DNA of 64,000 nucleotides from the NCBI GenBank assembly GCA_020637675.1, contig JACKKD010000001.1:620001-684000 (forward strand). Reading direction: 5' to 3'. Within the stretch, counting starts at the first letter, position 1. Every line of letters starts with the position of its first letter. The notes below the pieces were generated by a model. It was given only the letters and a program-made list of their open reading frames with translations. It did no database searches and had not been told where the DNA came from. This document shows, one piece after another, positions 43,708 through 54,122 of the stretch. Source of the stretch: Paracoccaceae bacterium (GTDB lineage: Bacteria > Pseudomonadota > Alphaproteobacteria > Rhodobacterales > Rhodobacteraceae). The position numbers and the translations under genes were made by a program.

Positions 43708-43721
43708 GCCGGAAGATTATC

Positions 43722-43735
43722 TGAACGCGCGTTCA
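43722..43735. promoter_or_regulatory. TetR operator, perfect palindrome
   Basis: TGAACGCGCGTTCA is a perfect 14-bp palindrome between the TetR start and the divergent lipoprotein gene. Its form (GAACG / CGTTC half-sites) matches operators of many TetR fatty-acid and xenobiotic regulators. Binding by the adjacent regulator is inferred. Confidence 0.7.
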
Positions 43736-43809
43736 ATACAATCCCGCGCCGCCTGGCCTTGCGCCGCGCCGGGCGCGGGCTATCCTCTGCCCTACCGACG
43801 GAGCCAAAG

Positions 43810-44061
43810 ATGCGCCCTGCCCGCCTTATCCCGATCTGCGTCCTGCCGGCGCTCGCCGCCTGTGCGGCCCTGCCTGCGCTGAAGGACAGGCCGGAAGCCC
43901 CGGCGACGCAGGCGGCCTGGCCCGCGCTCATGCCGATCGACGCGCTTCTGGCCGCCGTGCCGCCTGCTCCCGCCGCCGATCCGGCGGCGGCCGTCGCGGC
44001 CCGCGCGGCTGCCTTGCGCGCCCGGGCAGCCGCGCTGCAGGCGGCCGACCCCTCTGGCTGA
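43810..44061 (+). CDS. Small Ala-rich lipoprotein
   Basis: An 83-residue protein with signal MRPARLIPICVLPALAAC (lipobox LAAC, Cys 18) and a very alanine-rich mature part ending in a probable coiled coil (AAAVAARAAALRARAAALQAAD). Similar small lipoproteins precede hom in other Rhodobacterales. Function unknown. Divergent from the TetR gene, whose palindrome may also control it; hom follows after 91 bp. Confidence 0.6.
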   Translation: MRPARLIPICVLPALAACAALPALKDRPEAPATQAAWPALMPIDALLAAVPPAPAADPAAAVAARAAALRARAAALQAADPSG

Positions 44062-44152
44062 CCCCGGCGGGCGCAACCACGTTGCAACCGGGCAGGCTTC
44101 GGGCTAACACCCGGGACGCCCGCCCGGGCGTCCCTCAGCGACGGAGTCTCCC

Positions 44153-45439
44153 ATGTCCCAGCCCCTGCGTCTCGGCATTGCCGGCCTTGGCACGGTGGGC
44201 ATCGGAACGGTGAAGATCATCCAGAAACACGCCGAGCTTCTGGCCCGTCGCACGGGGCGGCCGATCCTGATCAGCGCGGTCTCCGCACGCGACCGGATGA
44301 AGAACCGCGACGCGGATCTGTCGTCCTATGTCTGGGAGGAGGATCCCGTGCGCCTCGCCACGCGCAAGGACGTCGACGTCTTCGTCGAACTCATGGGCGG
44401 GGCCGATGGCGCCGCCTTCGACGCGACGCGCGCTGCCATCGCGGCAGGCAAGGACGTCGTGACGGCGAACAAGGCGATGCTGGCGCACCACGGCCACACG
44501 CTCGCGGCGCAGGCCGAAGCCAGGGGCCATGTGATCCGCTTCGAGGCCGCAGTCGCGGGGGGCATCCCGGTCGTCAAGGCGCTGACCGAGGGGCTGGCGG
44601 GGAACGCGATCACCCGCGTCATGGGCGTGATGAACGGCACCTGCAACTACATCCTGACGCGGATGGAAAGCGCCGGGCTCGCCTACGCCGAGGTCTTCGA
44701 GGAGGCACGCCAGCTCGGCTATCTGGAAGCCGACCCCAATCTCGACGTGGGCGGCATCGACGCCGGCCACAAGCTGAGCCTGCTGGCCGCCATCGCCTTC
44801 GGCACCCGCGTCGCCTTCGACGCGGTTGAACTGGAAGGGATCGGCCGGATCTCCATTGACGACATCCGCCGGGCGGCCGACATGGGGTTCAGGATCAAGC
44901 TCCTCGGCGTTGCGCAGATGACGGGGCGGGGCCTCGAACAGCGCATGTCGCCCTGCCTCGTGCCGGCCGAGAGCCCGCTCGGCCAGCTCCATGGCGGCAC
45001 CAACATGGTGGTCCTCGAAGGCGACAGCGTCGGCCAGATCGTGCTGCGCGGCGCCGGCGCCGGCGCCGGTCCGACCGCCTCGGCCGTCATGTCCGACGTG
45101 ATCGAGATCGCGCGCGGCTGCCGCATCTCCACCTTCGGCCAGCCGGCGGACACGCTCGCCGAGCCGGTGGCGGCGAAGGCGATGGCGCCGGCGCCCTTTT
45201 ACCTTCGCATGGAGTTGACCGACAAGCCGGGCGCGCTCGCCAAGGTGGCGACGATCCTCGGCGAGGAAGGCATCTCCATCGACCGGATGCGGCAGTACGG
45301 CCATGCCGATGCCTCTGCCCCGGTACTGATCGTCACCCACAAGACGACGCGCGAGGCGATCGACCACGCCGCCCGCCGACTGCCCGGCACCGGCGTGGTG
45401 CTGGGCGAGCCGGTGGCGATCCGGATCGAATCGGTCTGA
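44153..45439 (+). CDS. hom: Homoserine dehydrogenase
   Basis: A 428-residue NAD(P)-dependent homoserine dehydrogenase, reducing aspartate semialdehyde to homoserine for threonine and methionine synthesis. The N-terminal Rossmann motif LGIAGLGTVGIGTV is at about residues 7-20. The catalytic domain contains GVMNGTCNYILTRM (about 162-175) and LGYLEADPNLDVGGIDAGHKLSLL. A C-terminal ACT domain (about 345-425) suggests feedback regulation by threonine. glpX follows with a 76-bp gap. Confidence 0.96.
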   Translation: MSQPLRLGIAGLGTVGIGTVKIIQKHAELLARRTGRPILISAVSARDRMKNRDADLSSYVWEEDPVRLATRKDVDVFVELMGGADGAAFDATRAAIAAGKDVVTANKAMLAHHGHTLAAQAEARGHVIRFEAAVAGGIPVVKALTEGLAGNAITRVMGVMNGTCNYILTRMESAGLAYAEVFEEARQLGYLEADPNLDVGGIDAGHKLSLLAAIAFGTRVAFDAVELEGIGRISIDDIRRAADMGFRIKLLGVAQMTGRGLEQRMSPCLVPAESPLGQLHGGTNMVVLEGDSVGQIVLRGAGAGAGPTASAVMSDVIEIARGCRISTFGQPADTLAEPVAAKAMAPAPFYLRMELTDKPGALAKVATILGEEGISIDRMRQYGHADASAPVLIVTHKTTREAIDHAARRLPGTGVVLGEPVAIRIESV

Positions 45440-45515
45440 GTCCGCCGCGTGGGGCTTGCCCCGTTCCGCAGGGACCGGCTAGATGCACGTGACCCGGAAC
45501 CAGCAGGACACCACC

Positions 45516-46481
45516 ATGGCCGACGCCCAGGAATTCCACGACCGCATGCTCTCGCTGGGCCTCGCCCGCGTGTCAGAGGCAGCCGCACATGCCTCGGCCC
45601 GCCTCATCGGGCGCGGGGACGAGAAGGCCGCCGACCAGGCTGCGGTCAACGCCATGCGCGACCAGCTCAACCTTCTCGACATCAAGGGCACCGTGGTCAT
45701 CGGCGAGGGCGAGCGCGACGAGGCGCCGATGCTCTACATCGGCGAGGAAGTGGGCACCGGCGAAGGCCCCGAGGTCGACATCGCTCTCGATCCGCTCGAG
45801 GGCACGACGCTGACCGCGAAAGACATGCCGAACGCGCTGACCGTGATCGCCATGGCGCCGCGCGGCACGCTTCTGCACGCTCCGGACGTCTACATGGACA
45901 AGCTCGCCATCGGGCCGGGCCTGCCGAAGAACGTCGTGAGCCTGGAGATGAGCCCGACCGAACGGGTGGTGGAACTGGCAAAGGCCAAGCGCTGCAAGCC
46001 CACCGACATCACCGTCTGCATCCTCGAGCGCCCGCGGCACGAGGAGATGATCAAGGAGGTCCGCGGGACGGGCGCCGCGATCCGGCTCATCACCGACGGT
46101 GACGTGGCGGGTGTGATCCACTGCGCGGAGAGCGAGATCACCGGCATCGACATGTACATGGGCTCCGGCGGCGCGCCCGAGGGCGTGCTCGCGGCCTCGG
46201 CGCTGAAATGCATGGGCGGGCAGATGTGGGGACGGCTCATCTTCCGCAACGACGACGAGCGGGGACGCGCCGCCAAGGCCGGGATCAAGGACCTGAACCG
46301 GATCTATGCGCGCGACGAGATGGTGACGCGCCACGTGATCTTTGCCGCGACCGGCGTGACCAACGGCTCCATCGTGCGCGGGGTGAAGCGCGAACCGACC
46401 TATATCGAGACAGAGACGATCCTTATGCGGTCGAAGACCGGCTCGGTCCGCCGCATGATCTACCGCAACCCGATCCGCTGA
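45516..46481 (+). CDS. glpX: Class II fructose-1,6-bisphosphatase
   Basis: A 321-residue class II FBPase of gluconeogenesis and, where present, the Calvin cycle. Motifs are GRGDEKAAD (32-40), GEGERDEAPML (63-73) and DPLEGT (92-97, metal and phosphate). Later ITDGDVAGVI and YMGSGGAPEGVLAA follow. ATG 45516 chosen; 11 upstream in-frame codons rejected. Next to hom and recJ in the same direction. Confidence 0.96.
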   Translation: MADAQEFHDRMLSLGLARVSEAAAHASARLIGRGDEKAADQAAVNAMRDQLNLLDIKGTVVIGEGERDEAPMLYIGEEVGTGEGPEVDIALDPLEGTTLTAKDMPNALTVIAMAPRGTLLHAPDVYMDKLAIGPGLPKNVVSLEMSPTERVVELAKAKRCKPTDITVCILERPRHEEMIKEVRGTGAAIRLITDGDVAGVIHCAESEITGIDMYMGSGGAPEGVLAASALKCMGGQMWGRLIFRNDDERGRAAKAGIKDLNRIYARDEMVTRHVIFAATGVTNGSIVRGVKREPTYIETETILMRSKTGSVRRMIYRNPIR

Positions 46482-46581
46482 AAGAGCGGCCGGGGGCGAC
46501 CCCCCGGGACCCCGGGGACATTCTGGAACGGGTGAAGGGGCGGCGCATTCCGCCGCCGCCGCCCTTGGCTATGACGGGGCC

Positions 46582-48324
<1,743 letters not shown>

Positions 48325-48403
48325 CCGGCAAGCGGCGAAAAAGCCGAAAAATCCTCTTGCGAGTCATGAGCGGCTGGCCTAAACACCGCCCCACGCCAAG
48401 CGC

Positions 48404-48478
48404 GGCCCGTTCGTCTATCGGTTAGGACACCAGGTTTTCAACCTGGGAAGAGGGGTTCGACTCCCCTACGGGCTGCCA
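48404..48478 (+). tRNA. tRNA-Glu (anticodon TTC)
   Basis: A cloverleaf with acceptor GGCCCGT / ACGGGCT, D-arm GTCTATCGGTTAGGAC, anticodon stem CCAGG / CCTGG with loop TTTTCAA (anticodon TTC), T-arm AGGGGTTCGACTCCCCT, discriminator G and encoded CCA. It marks the left border of the accessory-looking region. Confidence 0.97.
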
Positions 48479-48914
48479 CTTTCCCCCTCTCTGAGACGCT
48501 TTTGTTCAGCGCGGTTCTGTTGAGCGTTGTCGGGGCTCGACGGAAGTTCCTGCAACGGCAAACCACCGGAACGCCGCACTTGCCTTGCAGATCCGCGCCC
48601 TGTCGCTTTGCGCCGCAGTTGCGTCCGCGGTTTGTCAGGAGACTGCATCAGGAACCACGTACGGGCGCGGGACGGAGGGCCCAATGCGCCTTGAACTCTT
48701 GGTGGAGGGCACCATCCGGCGGTCGGGAACGATGGCTGCCGCGCCTCCGCAATCGGCGCCACCACATCCGGCGATCGGTACGCGGTGGGTGTGACTCTTC
48801 CCGGTTCACGCAGCTTGTCTGGTGCAGATCGCGAGATCGAGACTGAACCGGGCGAAAGTGGCCGTTCGCACGTCGCCGGGCCGACCGCCTCCATCTGGAC
48901 AGGTCGCCGGCCTA
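48479..48914. other. Non-coding stretch between tRNA-Glu and the frl-like promoter
   Basis: About 435 bp with open frames on both strands but none with a plausible start, ribosome-binding site or protein-like composition. It probably contains decayed sequence at a junction. No direct repeat of the tRNA-Glu 3' end was found by eye. Confidence 0.4.
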
Positions 48915-48945
48915 TTGACAGGCATCGCTGTCGTCGGCTTATGTT
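48915..48945 (+). promoter_or_regulatory. Promoter of the frl-like operon
   Basis: TTGACA (48915-48920) is a consensus -35. An approximate -10 (TTATGT/TATGTT, about 48939-48945) follows 18-19 bp later and overlaps the first operator palindrome, a repressor-like layout. The first gene starts 65 bp downstream. Confidence 0.55.
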
Positions 48946-48973
48946 GTCTGACAACATAGTTGTAAGATAACAT
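48941..48973. promoter_or_regulatory. Tandem GntR-type operators in front of the frl-like operon
   Basis: ATGTTGTCTGACAACAT (48941-48957) is a perfect palindrome, 8 + 1 + 8. Directly adjoining it, AGTTGTAAGATAACAT (48958-48973) is an imperfect second copy. Both overlap or follow the promoter. The convergent GntR regulator at the end of the operon has TTGTC / GACAA half-sites in front of its own gene, so it is the likely binder. Confidence 0.7.
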
Positions 48974-49009
48974 GAACCGGCCGTCGCGCGCCCGCCATCA
49001 GGATCAGCC

Positions 49010-50023
49010 ATGCTCAACTTTGACGAAGCCCGCTTTCTGACCATCCAGCAGGGCGCCGTGGCGCTAGCCTCCGACATCGACGCTGCGATCGCCGCCGCCC
49101 TTGCGGCGGGTGCGACGAATCTGTTCTTCCTTGGGACGGGTGGCGTTGCCTACCTGATGGAGCCCGCGATCCAGCTGTTGCAGCGCAACTCCAGCTTCCC
49201 GGTATTCCGGGACTATCCGGCCGAACTCCTGGTCAGTGAAAACAGCAATCTGACGGCGAATTCCATCGTCATCATGCCTTCGCTTTCGGGAACCACCACC
49301 GAGAGCGTTGCGATGCTGGACCGGCTGAACGCGATCGGCGCGCGGGTGATCACCCTGACCGGCCATGCCGACACACCGCTCGGGCGCGGCGGCAATCCTG
49401 CGCTGGTCAATTTCGCGGCCGATGATACCTCGAGCGAGTCCTTCCAGATCCAGGCGCTCCTTGTGGCACTGTCCGTGATGAAGGCCCGCAACGAGATCGC
49501 CGATCACGATGCGATCCTGGCCGAAATGCGGGGGCTGCCGCAGGCGTTTCTGGCCACCAAGCGCGCGTTCGAACCGAAGGCGGAAGCCTATGCGCGCATC
49601 ATAGCCGGGACCGACTATCACATGTTCACTGCTGCCGGGAACATGTGGCCCGCCGCCAATTACTATGCGACCTGCATCCTCGAGGAGATGCAATGGATCC
49701 GTACCCGCCCGGTCCATGCCGCCGACTTCTTTCACGGGCCGCTGGAACTGATCGACAAGGGCGTCAGCCTCATCCTGCTGCGCGGCGAGGATGAGGCGGG
49801 GTCCCTCGCCGACCGTGTGGCCAGCTTTGCACCGCGCTACACCGACCGGTTCACCGTTCTGGACACGGCGGATTTCGTGCCGGATGGCATCTCGCGCCGC
49901 CTTCGGTCGCTGCTGTCCCCGGCTTTCATGGCAACGATGCTCGAGCGGCTTTCGGCCCATCTGGAGGTGATGCGACACCACCCGCTGACGACGCGGCGCT
50001 ATTACAAGCGCGTAGCCTACTGA
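49010..50023 (+). CDS. SIS-domain fructosyl-amino-acid-6-phosphate deglycase (FrlB/FraB-like)
   Basis: A 337-residue double-SIS protein. It resembles FrlB and FraB, which split 6-phosphofructosyl-amino acids into glucose-6-phosphate and the amino acid. Features are LFFLGTGGVAYLMEPA (about residues 42-57) and SLSGTTTESV (about 91-100). The C-terminal segment EEMQWIRTRPVHAADFFHGP with LELIDKG, and the end RRYYKRVAY, match FrlB closely in layout. E226 and H242 are 16 residues apart, the same spacing as the catalytic Glu and His reported for FraB. It is the first gene of the operon; the kinase follows after 24 bp. The exact amino acid is unknown. Confidence 0.82.
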   Translation: MLNFDEARFLTIQQGAVALASDIDAAIAAALAAGATNLFFLGTGGVAYLMEPAIQLLQRNSSFPVFRDYPAELLVSENSNLTANSIVIMPSLSGTTTESVAMLDRLNAIGARVITLTGHADTPLGRGGNPALVNFAADDTSSESFQIQALLVALSVMKARNEIADHDAILAEMRGLPQAFLATKRAFEPKAEAYARIIAGTDYHMFTAAGNMWPAANYYATCILEEMQWIRTRPVHAADFFHGPLELIDKGVSLILLRGEDEAGSLADRVASFAPRYTDRFTVLDTADFVPDGISRRLRSLLSPAFMATMLERLSAHLEVMRHHPLTTRRYYKRVAY

Positions 50024-50047
50024 AGCGAGCCGAACGGCGAGCCCGAA

Positions 50048-50872
50048 ATGACCGACACGTTTCCGCGCTTTGCGACCCTGGGCGACAATTGCATCGACCG
50101 CTACCTTCCGCTGGGCAAGGCGGCGGTGGGGGGCAACGCGTTGAATGTTGCGGTGCACCTGGCGAGGACCGGCGAGGACTGCAGCTATTTCGGCGCGGTC
50201 GGCCGGGACGAGGCGGGGCGGTGGACGCGCAGCGCCCTGCTCGACACTGGCGTCTCGACCCTTCATCTGCAGGAACTGGACGCACCCACAGCCTATACCG
50301 ACATAGACGTGGATGAGGCAGGCGAGCGGATCATCGCCTTCGAAGAGTTCGGCGCCTCGGCGCTTTACCACCCCACGCCTGTGGATATGGCGGCGCTCGC
50401 GGGGATGGACCACATCCATATCGGCTGGTTCAGAGGGGCGGGCGCTCTGAGGGAAGCGCTGGCGGCGCACGGGGTCAGTTTCTCGCAGGATGTCGCGGTC
50501 AACCCCGATGCCGCGGGGCTGGAGGTGGGCTTTGATTCCGTCGGCGCCTCGGAAGCCTTGGCGCGCACCGCTCTTCACCGTCTGCTGGGCCAGGGCTGCA
50601 AGGTTGCGGTGGTGACCTGCGGCGCGATGGGGAGCATCGCCAGCACCGGCGGCGATGTGGCCGCAACCGGCATCCGGGCGCTGCCTTCGGTCGTCGACAC
50701 CACGGGTGCGGGCGACACCTTCATCGCGGGCTTTCTGTCGGCGTGGAAGCGGCGACAACCCCTCACCGCCTGTCTCGCCGCCGGGCGTGATGCGGCGGCA
50801 GAGACCTGCGGCCATCTCGGCGGCTTTACCCAACCGCTTCGGACGCTGTCAGAGGAGTCAGATCGGTGTTGA
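50048..50872 (+). CDS. FrlD-like PfkB kinase for fructosyl-amino acids
   Basis: A 274-residue PfkB/ribokinase-family kinase. It starts LGDNCIDRYLP and GGNALNVAVHLART, as does FrlD (fructoselysine 6-kinase) rather than fructokinase or ribokinase. DTTGAGDTF (217-225) carries the catalytic Asp 223. Phosphorylation of an imported fructosyl-amino acid at C6 is the inferred step preceding the deglycase. Located directly after the deglycase in the same operon. Confidence 0.8.
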   Translation: MTDTFPRFATLGDNCIDRYLPLGKAAVGGNALNVAVHLARTGEDCSYFGAVGRDEAGRWTRSALLDTGVSTLHLQELDAPTAYTDIDVDEAGERIIAFEEFGASALYHPTPVDMAALAGMDHIHIGWFRGAGALREALAAHGVSFSQDVAVNPDAAGLEVGFDSVGASEALARTALHRLLGQGCKVAVVTCGAMGSIASTGGDVAATGIRALPSVVDTTGAGDTFIAGFLSAWKRRQPLTACLAAGRDAAAETCGHLGGFTQPLRTLSEESDRC

Positions 50873-50888
50873 CAGACGTATGACAACA
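50867..50888. promoter_or_regulatory. Possible internal operator/promoter before the binding-protein gene
   Basis: TGTTG (50867-50871) and CAACA (50884-50888) flank a short spacer, with GACA / TGACA inside. This resembles the half-sites of the main operator with extra spacing. The 75-bp gap before the binding-protein gene also holds an overlapping TTGACA. An internal, separately regulated promoter for the transporter genes is possible. Confidence 0.35.
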
Positions 50889-50947
50889 ATCGTCCAATAA
50901 TGCATACGCTGCGGAAACACGCAAACATCCAAAGGGAGGATACTGAA

Positions 50948-51763
50948 ATGAAACTGGCCTTGATCGGCGCGCTTGCCGCCGTTCTGTTGGCGCCCGCCGT
51001 CCATGCGGGCGAGACCCTGGACCGGGTCAACTCGACCAAGGTGCTGAAGGTGGCCACCAACGCCGGCTGGCCTCCGCAAAGCTTTCTGGATGACAGCAAC
51101 CAGCTTGTCGGGTTCGACATCGACGTGGCAAACGAGATCGCCAAGCGCCTTGGTGCGACTGCCGAATTCGACACGCCGGAATGGGGCGTGATGACCGGCG
51201 GGCGCTGGGGTGGGCGCTGGGATGTGGCAGTCGGCTCCATCACGCCGACGAAGCCCCGGTCGGAGGTTCTGGATTTCGCGGGGATCTACTACTACACGCC
51301 CTATGTGTTCGCGGTGCACAAGGACAGCACCCTGACGGATCCGAAAGAGCTGAACGGCAAGCGTATCGGCGTGGAAACCGCGACGACATCGGAAGAATAT
51401 GTCAACCGCAGCCTGGTGATCGACGCGCCCGGCGTGCCTCCGGTCGAATACTGGCTGGAGCCGGGCGAGGTCAAGACCTACGCCGATTCCATGCTGCCAT
51501 TCGACGATCTGCGCCTGGGCGATGGCGTGCGTGTCGATGCGGTGATCTCGGGTGAGCAGACCGTGCTGGGCGCCATCAACAACGGCTATCCGATCAAGAT
51601 CCTGTCGGGCGAATATGCCTTCCAGGAGCCGCTTGCGATCGTTGCCGACAAGGGCGATGCGGAATGGACCTCTAAGTTGGGCGAGACGATCGCCGCGATG
51701 AAGGCCGACGGCACCCTGAGCCAACTGACCACCAAATGGTACGGCAAGGACTACAGCGAGTGA
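50948..51763 (+). CDS. ABC transporter substrate-binding protein, polar amino-acid type (family 3)
   Basis: A 271-residue periplasmic binding protein with a signal peptide (MKLALIGALAAVLLAPAVHA) and a family 3 SBP fold (about residues 28-265). Ligand-pocket patterns are SFLDDSNQLVGFDIDVANEIAKR, AVGSITPTKPRSEVLDF (replacing the usual MTITPERA) and YYYTPYVFAVHKDS. The aromatic-rich pocket would suit a glycated amino acid (inference). ATG 50948 has AAAGGGAGGA upstream. Confidence 0.88.
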   Translation: MKLALIGALAAVLLAPAVHAGETLDRVNSTKVLKVATNAGWPPQSFLDDSNQLVGFDIDVANEIAKRLGATAEFDTPEWGVMTGGRWGGRWDVAVGSITPTKPRSEVLDFAGIYYYTPYVFAVHKDSTLTDPKELNGKRIGVETATTSEEYVNRSLVIDAPGVPPVEYWLEPGEVKTYADSMLPFDDLRLGDGVRVDAVISGEQTVLGAINNGYPIKILSGEYAFQEPLAIVADKGDAEWTSKLGETIAAMKADGTLSQLTTKWYGKDYSE

Positions 51764-51846
51764 GATGACACGGCGGCGCGCGGCCCTGCCCGCGCGCCGC
51801 CTCCCTGTCGCCCACCCGTTCCGCCCGGCCACCCCGAGGACCCGCA

Positions 51847-53148
51847 ATGTCAACAAAGCCTTCGACCGAATACGCCGATGTCTGGTATTGCCGCCAGGCC
51901 GGCGCCGACGTGCCGCCGCGTCCCCCGTTGCAGTCACGGATCGAGGCGGATGTCTGCGTCGTCGGCGGCGGCCTTGCCGGGCTCACGGCGGCGCATCACC
52001 TTGCCAGCGCCGGACGCAAGGTCGCGCTGGTCGAGGCGCGCCGCATCGGCTGGGGTGCATCGGGGCGCAACGGTGGCTTTGTCAGCCCCGGCTACTCGCT
52101 GGGGTATGACCGCATCGCCGATCGGGTCGGCCCCGACGCCGCGAAAGAACTGTTCCGCATGTCGGTCGAAGGCATGCAGATCGTGGCTGCGAATATCCGC
52201 GAACTTGGCATCACCGCCGCTGCACCCTGCCCCGGCATTCTTGGCGGGGTGCGCTACGATCCGGGCCGACGGCTGATGGATCACCGCGACTGGTTGGCGC
52301 GGGAGTTCGGCTACGAGGTGGCCCACCTTGACCGCGCCGCCCTCGCCGAGCACCTGACCTCGCCGCGCTACCATCAGGCGCTGCATGACCGGAACGCCTT
52401 CCATTTCGATCCCCTGGCCTATTGCCTCGGCCTTGCCGGGGCGGCGCAAGCGGCCGGCACGACGATCCACGAAGCCACGCCGGCCGACAGGATCGAAGGC
52501 GGGCCGGGCGGCTGGACAGTGACCACACCGCAGGGCCGGATTTCCGCGCGCGAGGTGCTGGTGACGACCGGCGGCTATACCGACCGGCTGGTTCCCGCGC
52601 TGCACCGCGCCTTCCTGCCGATCGCGACCTACGTGATGATCAGCCGCGAGGCGCCCGATCTGATCGCGAGCGCCATCCATACCCGTTCCGCAATCGGGGA
52701 TGACCGCAGGGCCGGCGACTATTACCGGCTGGTCGACAACGGCAAGCGGGTGCTGTGGGGTGGCAAGATCACCACCCGCACCTCCGAACCGCGCGATCTG
52801 GGCAAGCTGCTCCACCGGACGATGGCCGACACCTACCCGCAACTGGCCGGGCTGGAGATCGACACAGTCTGGACCGGCCTCATGTCCTACGCCCGACACC
52901 TTATGCCGCAGATCGGGAAGCTGCCCTCGGGGCTTTGGCACTGCACGGCCTTTGGCGGGCACGGGATGAACACGACCGCGATCGGCGGGCGTGTGATCGC
53001 CGAAGCCATCCTTGGCCAGTCCGACCGGTGGCGCGCCTTTTCCCCCTTCGGGCTGGATTGGACCGGCGGCTATGCCGGCATGGCGGCGGTGCAGCTAACC
53101 TATTGGCGGTATCAGGCGATGGATGCCTGGCGCGAACGCAGGGGCTGA
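51847..53148 (+). CDS. FAD-dependent amine/amino-acid oxidase (DAO family)
   Basis: A 433-residue FAD oxidoreductase of the D-amino-acid-oxidase superfamily, closest in outline to PuuB-like gamma-glutamylputrescine oxidases. The dinucleotide motif is VVGGGLAGLTAAHHLASAG (38-56), followed by GWGASGRNGGFVSPG (68-82). A C-terminal FAD segment FGGHGMNTTAIGGRVIAEAI is present. Fructosyl-amino-acid oxidases (amadoriases) belong to the same superfamily, so it may give an oxidative second route, or it may oxidise the released amino acid. Canonical frl operons lack such a gene. The permease gene starts 5 bp after it. Confidence 0.78.
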   Translation: MSTKPSTEYADVWYCRQAGADVPPRPPLQSRIEADVCVVGGGLAGLTAAHHLASAGRKVALVEARRIGWGASGRNGGFVSPGYSLGYDRIADRVGPDAAKELFRMSVEGMQIVAANIRELGITAAAPCPGILGGVRYDPGRRLMDHRDWLAREFGYEVAHLDRAALAEHLTSPRYHQALHDRNAFHFDPLAYCLGLAGAAQAAGTTIHEATPADRIEGGPGGWTVTTPQGRISAREVLVTTGGYTDRLVPALHRAFLPIATYVMISREAPDLIASAIHTRSAIGDDRRAGDYYRLVDNGKRVLWGGKITTRTSEPRDLGKLLHRTMADTYPQLAGLEIDTVWTGLMSYARHLMPQIGKLPSGLWHCTAFGGHGMNTTAIGGRVIAEAILGQSDRWRAFSPFGLDWTGGYAGMAAVQLTYWRYQAMDAWRERRG

Positions 53149-53153
53149 CCGGA

Positions 53154-54122
53154 ATGCACTACAAGGACAATATCGACTATCCGCCGATGTTGACGCGGCC
53201 CGTTGTCTTCGTGCCGCTCTTGAGCGCAATCTTCGCAGGGCTCTGGTGGTTCCAGTCAGGCGATGGCGCGTTCGGGCGGCTGGTCCGGGGGCTGGCACCC
53301 GTGGCGGAGGGCAACCCGCTGAACCTGGTCACCGCCGCCTGCGTGACCGCTCTGGTCGGCTTCAACATCTTCGTGGTGATGCGCCTGCCGCTGCGCCAGC
53401 AGGTCTGGCTGGTATGGGGCGAGCTTGCGGCCCTGATCCTGCTGTTCTTCTACTCCTTCGACCTGAGCTTTGCCTTCATCCAGCGCAAGATCGGCTTCCT
53501 GATCACACAGGGCCTGTTGACGACCCTTTACATCTCGGCGGCTTCCATCGCCATCGCGACCGTCCTTGCCTTGATGGGGGCGATTGCCAAGCTGTCCTCG
53601 AACGGCATCGCGCAGGGCATCGCGCATTTCTACACCTCGCTGTTCCGGGGACTGCCGCTGCTGATGCAGATCTACATGATCTACCTGGGCCTGCCGCAGC
53701 TTGGCTATGTCGTCGATGCGGTGCCGACCGGGATCGCGGCGCTGTCGCTGTGCTATGGCGCCTACATGACGGAAATCTTCCGCGCCGGAATAGAAAGCAT
53801 TCCCAGGGGCCAGTGGGAAGCCGCCCGTGCCCTGGGCATGCGGCCGGTTGCGGTGATGACCCGGATCATTCTGCCGCAATCGATGCGCGTGATCATCCCC
53901 CCCACCGGCAACCAGTTCATCTCGATGCTGAAGGACAGCTCGCTCGTCTCGGTCGTCGGCGTCTGGGAACTGATGTATCTCGCCCGCACCCAGGGCCAGA
54001 CCGAGTTCCGCCATATCGAGATGATGGTGACGGCCTCGCTGATCTACTGGCTGATGTCGATCGTGCTGGAGCTGCTGCAGAAGCGTATCGAGACCCATTT
54101 CAACAAGGCAGCGACGCGATGA
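53154..54122 (+). CDS. ABC transporter permease, polar amino-acid type
   Basis: A 322-residue inner-membrane permease of the HisM/GlnP class. The C-terminal 200 residues form the transport domain with the ATPase-contact loop EAARALGMRPVAVMTRIILPQ (about residues 222-242). The N-terminal about 115 residues add three hydrophobic segments not always present in short permeases. Only one permease is encoded, so the channel is probably a homodimer. The ATPase gene overlaps it by 4 bp. Confidence 0.88.
   Translation: MHYKDNIDYPPMLTRPVVFVPLLSAIFAGLWWFQSGDGAFGRLVRGLAPVAEGNPLNLVTAACVTALVGFNIFVVMRLPLRQQVWLVWGELAALILLFFYSFDLSFAFIQRKIGFLITQGLLTTLYISAASIAIATVLALMGAIAKLSSNGIAQGIAHFYTSLFRGLPLLMQIYMIYLGLPQLGYVVDAVPTGIAALSLCYGAYMTEIFRAGIESIPRGQWEAARALGMRPVAVMTRIILPQSMRVIIPPTGNQFISMLKDSSLVSVVGVWELMYLARTQGQTEFRHIEMMVTASLIYWLMSIVLELLQKRIETHFNKAATR

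Noticed and set aside
46482..46581. Terminator between glpX and recJ
   Set aside because: A CCGGGGG / CCCCCCGG hairpin is present, but it has no T-run and recJ begins shortly after on the same strand, so read-through is as likely.
48466..49077. Minus-strand 203-codon open frame over the region after tRNA-Glu
   Set aside because: It overlaps the tRNA, the promoter and operators, and the start of the deglycase gene; no ribosome-binding site or family pattern.
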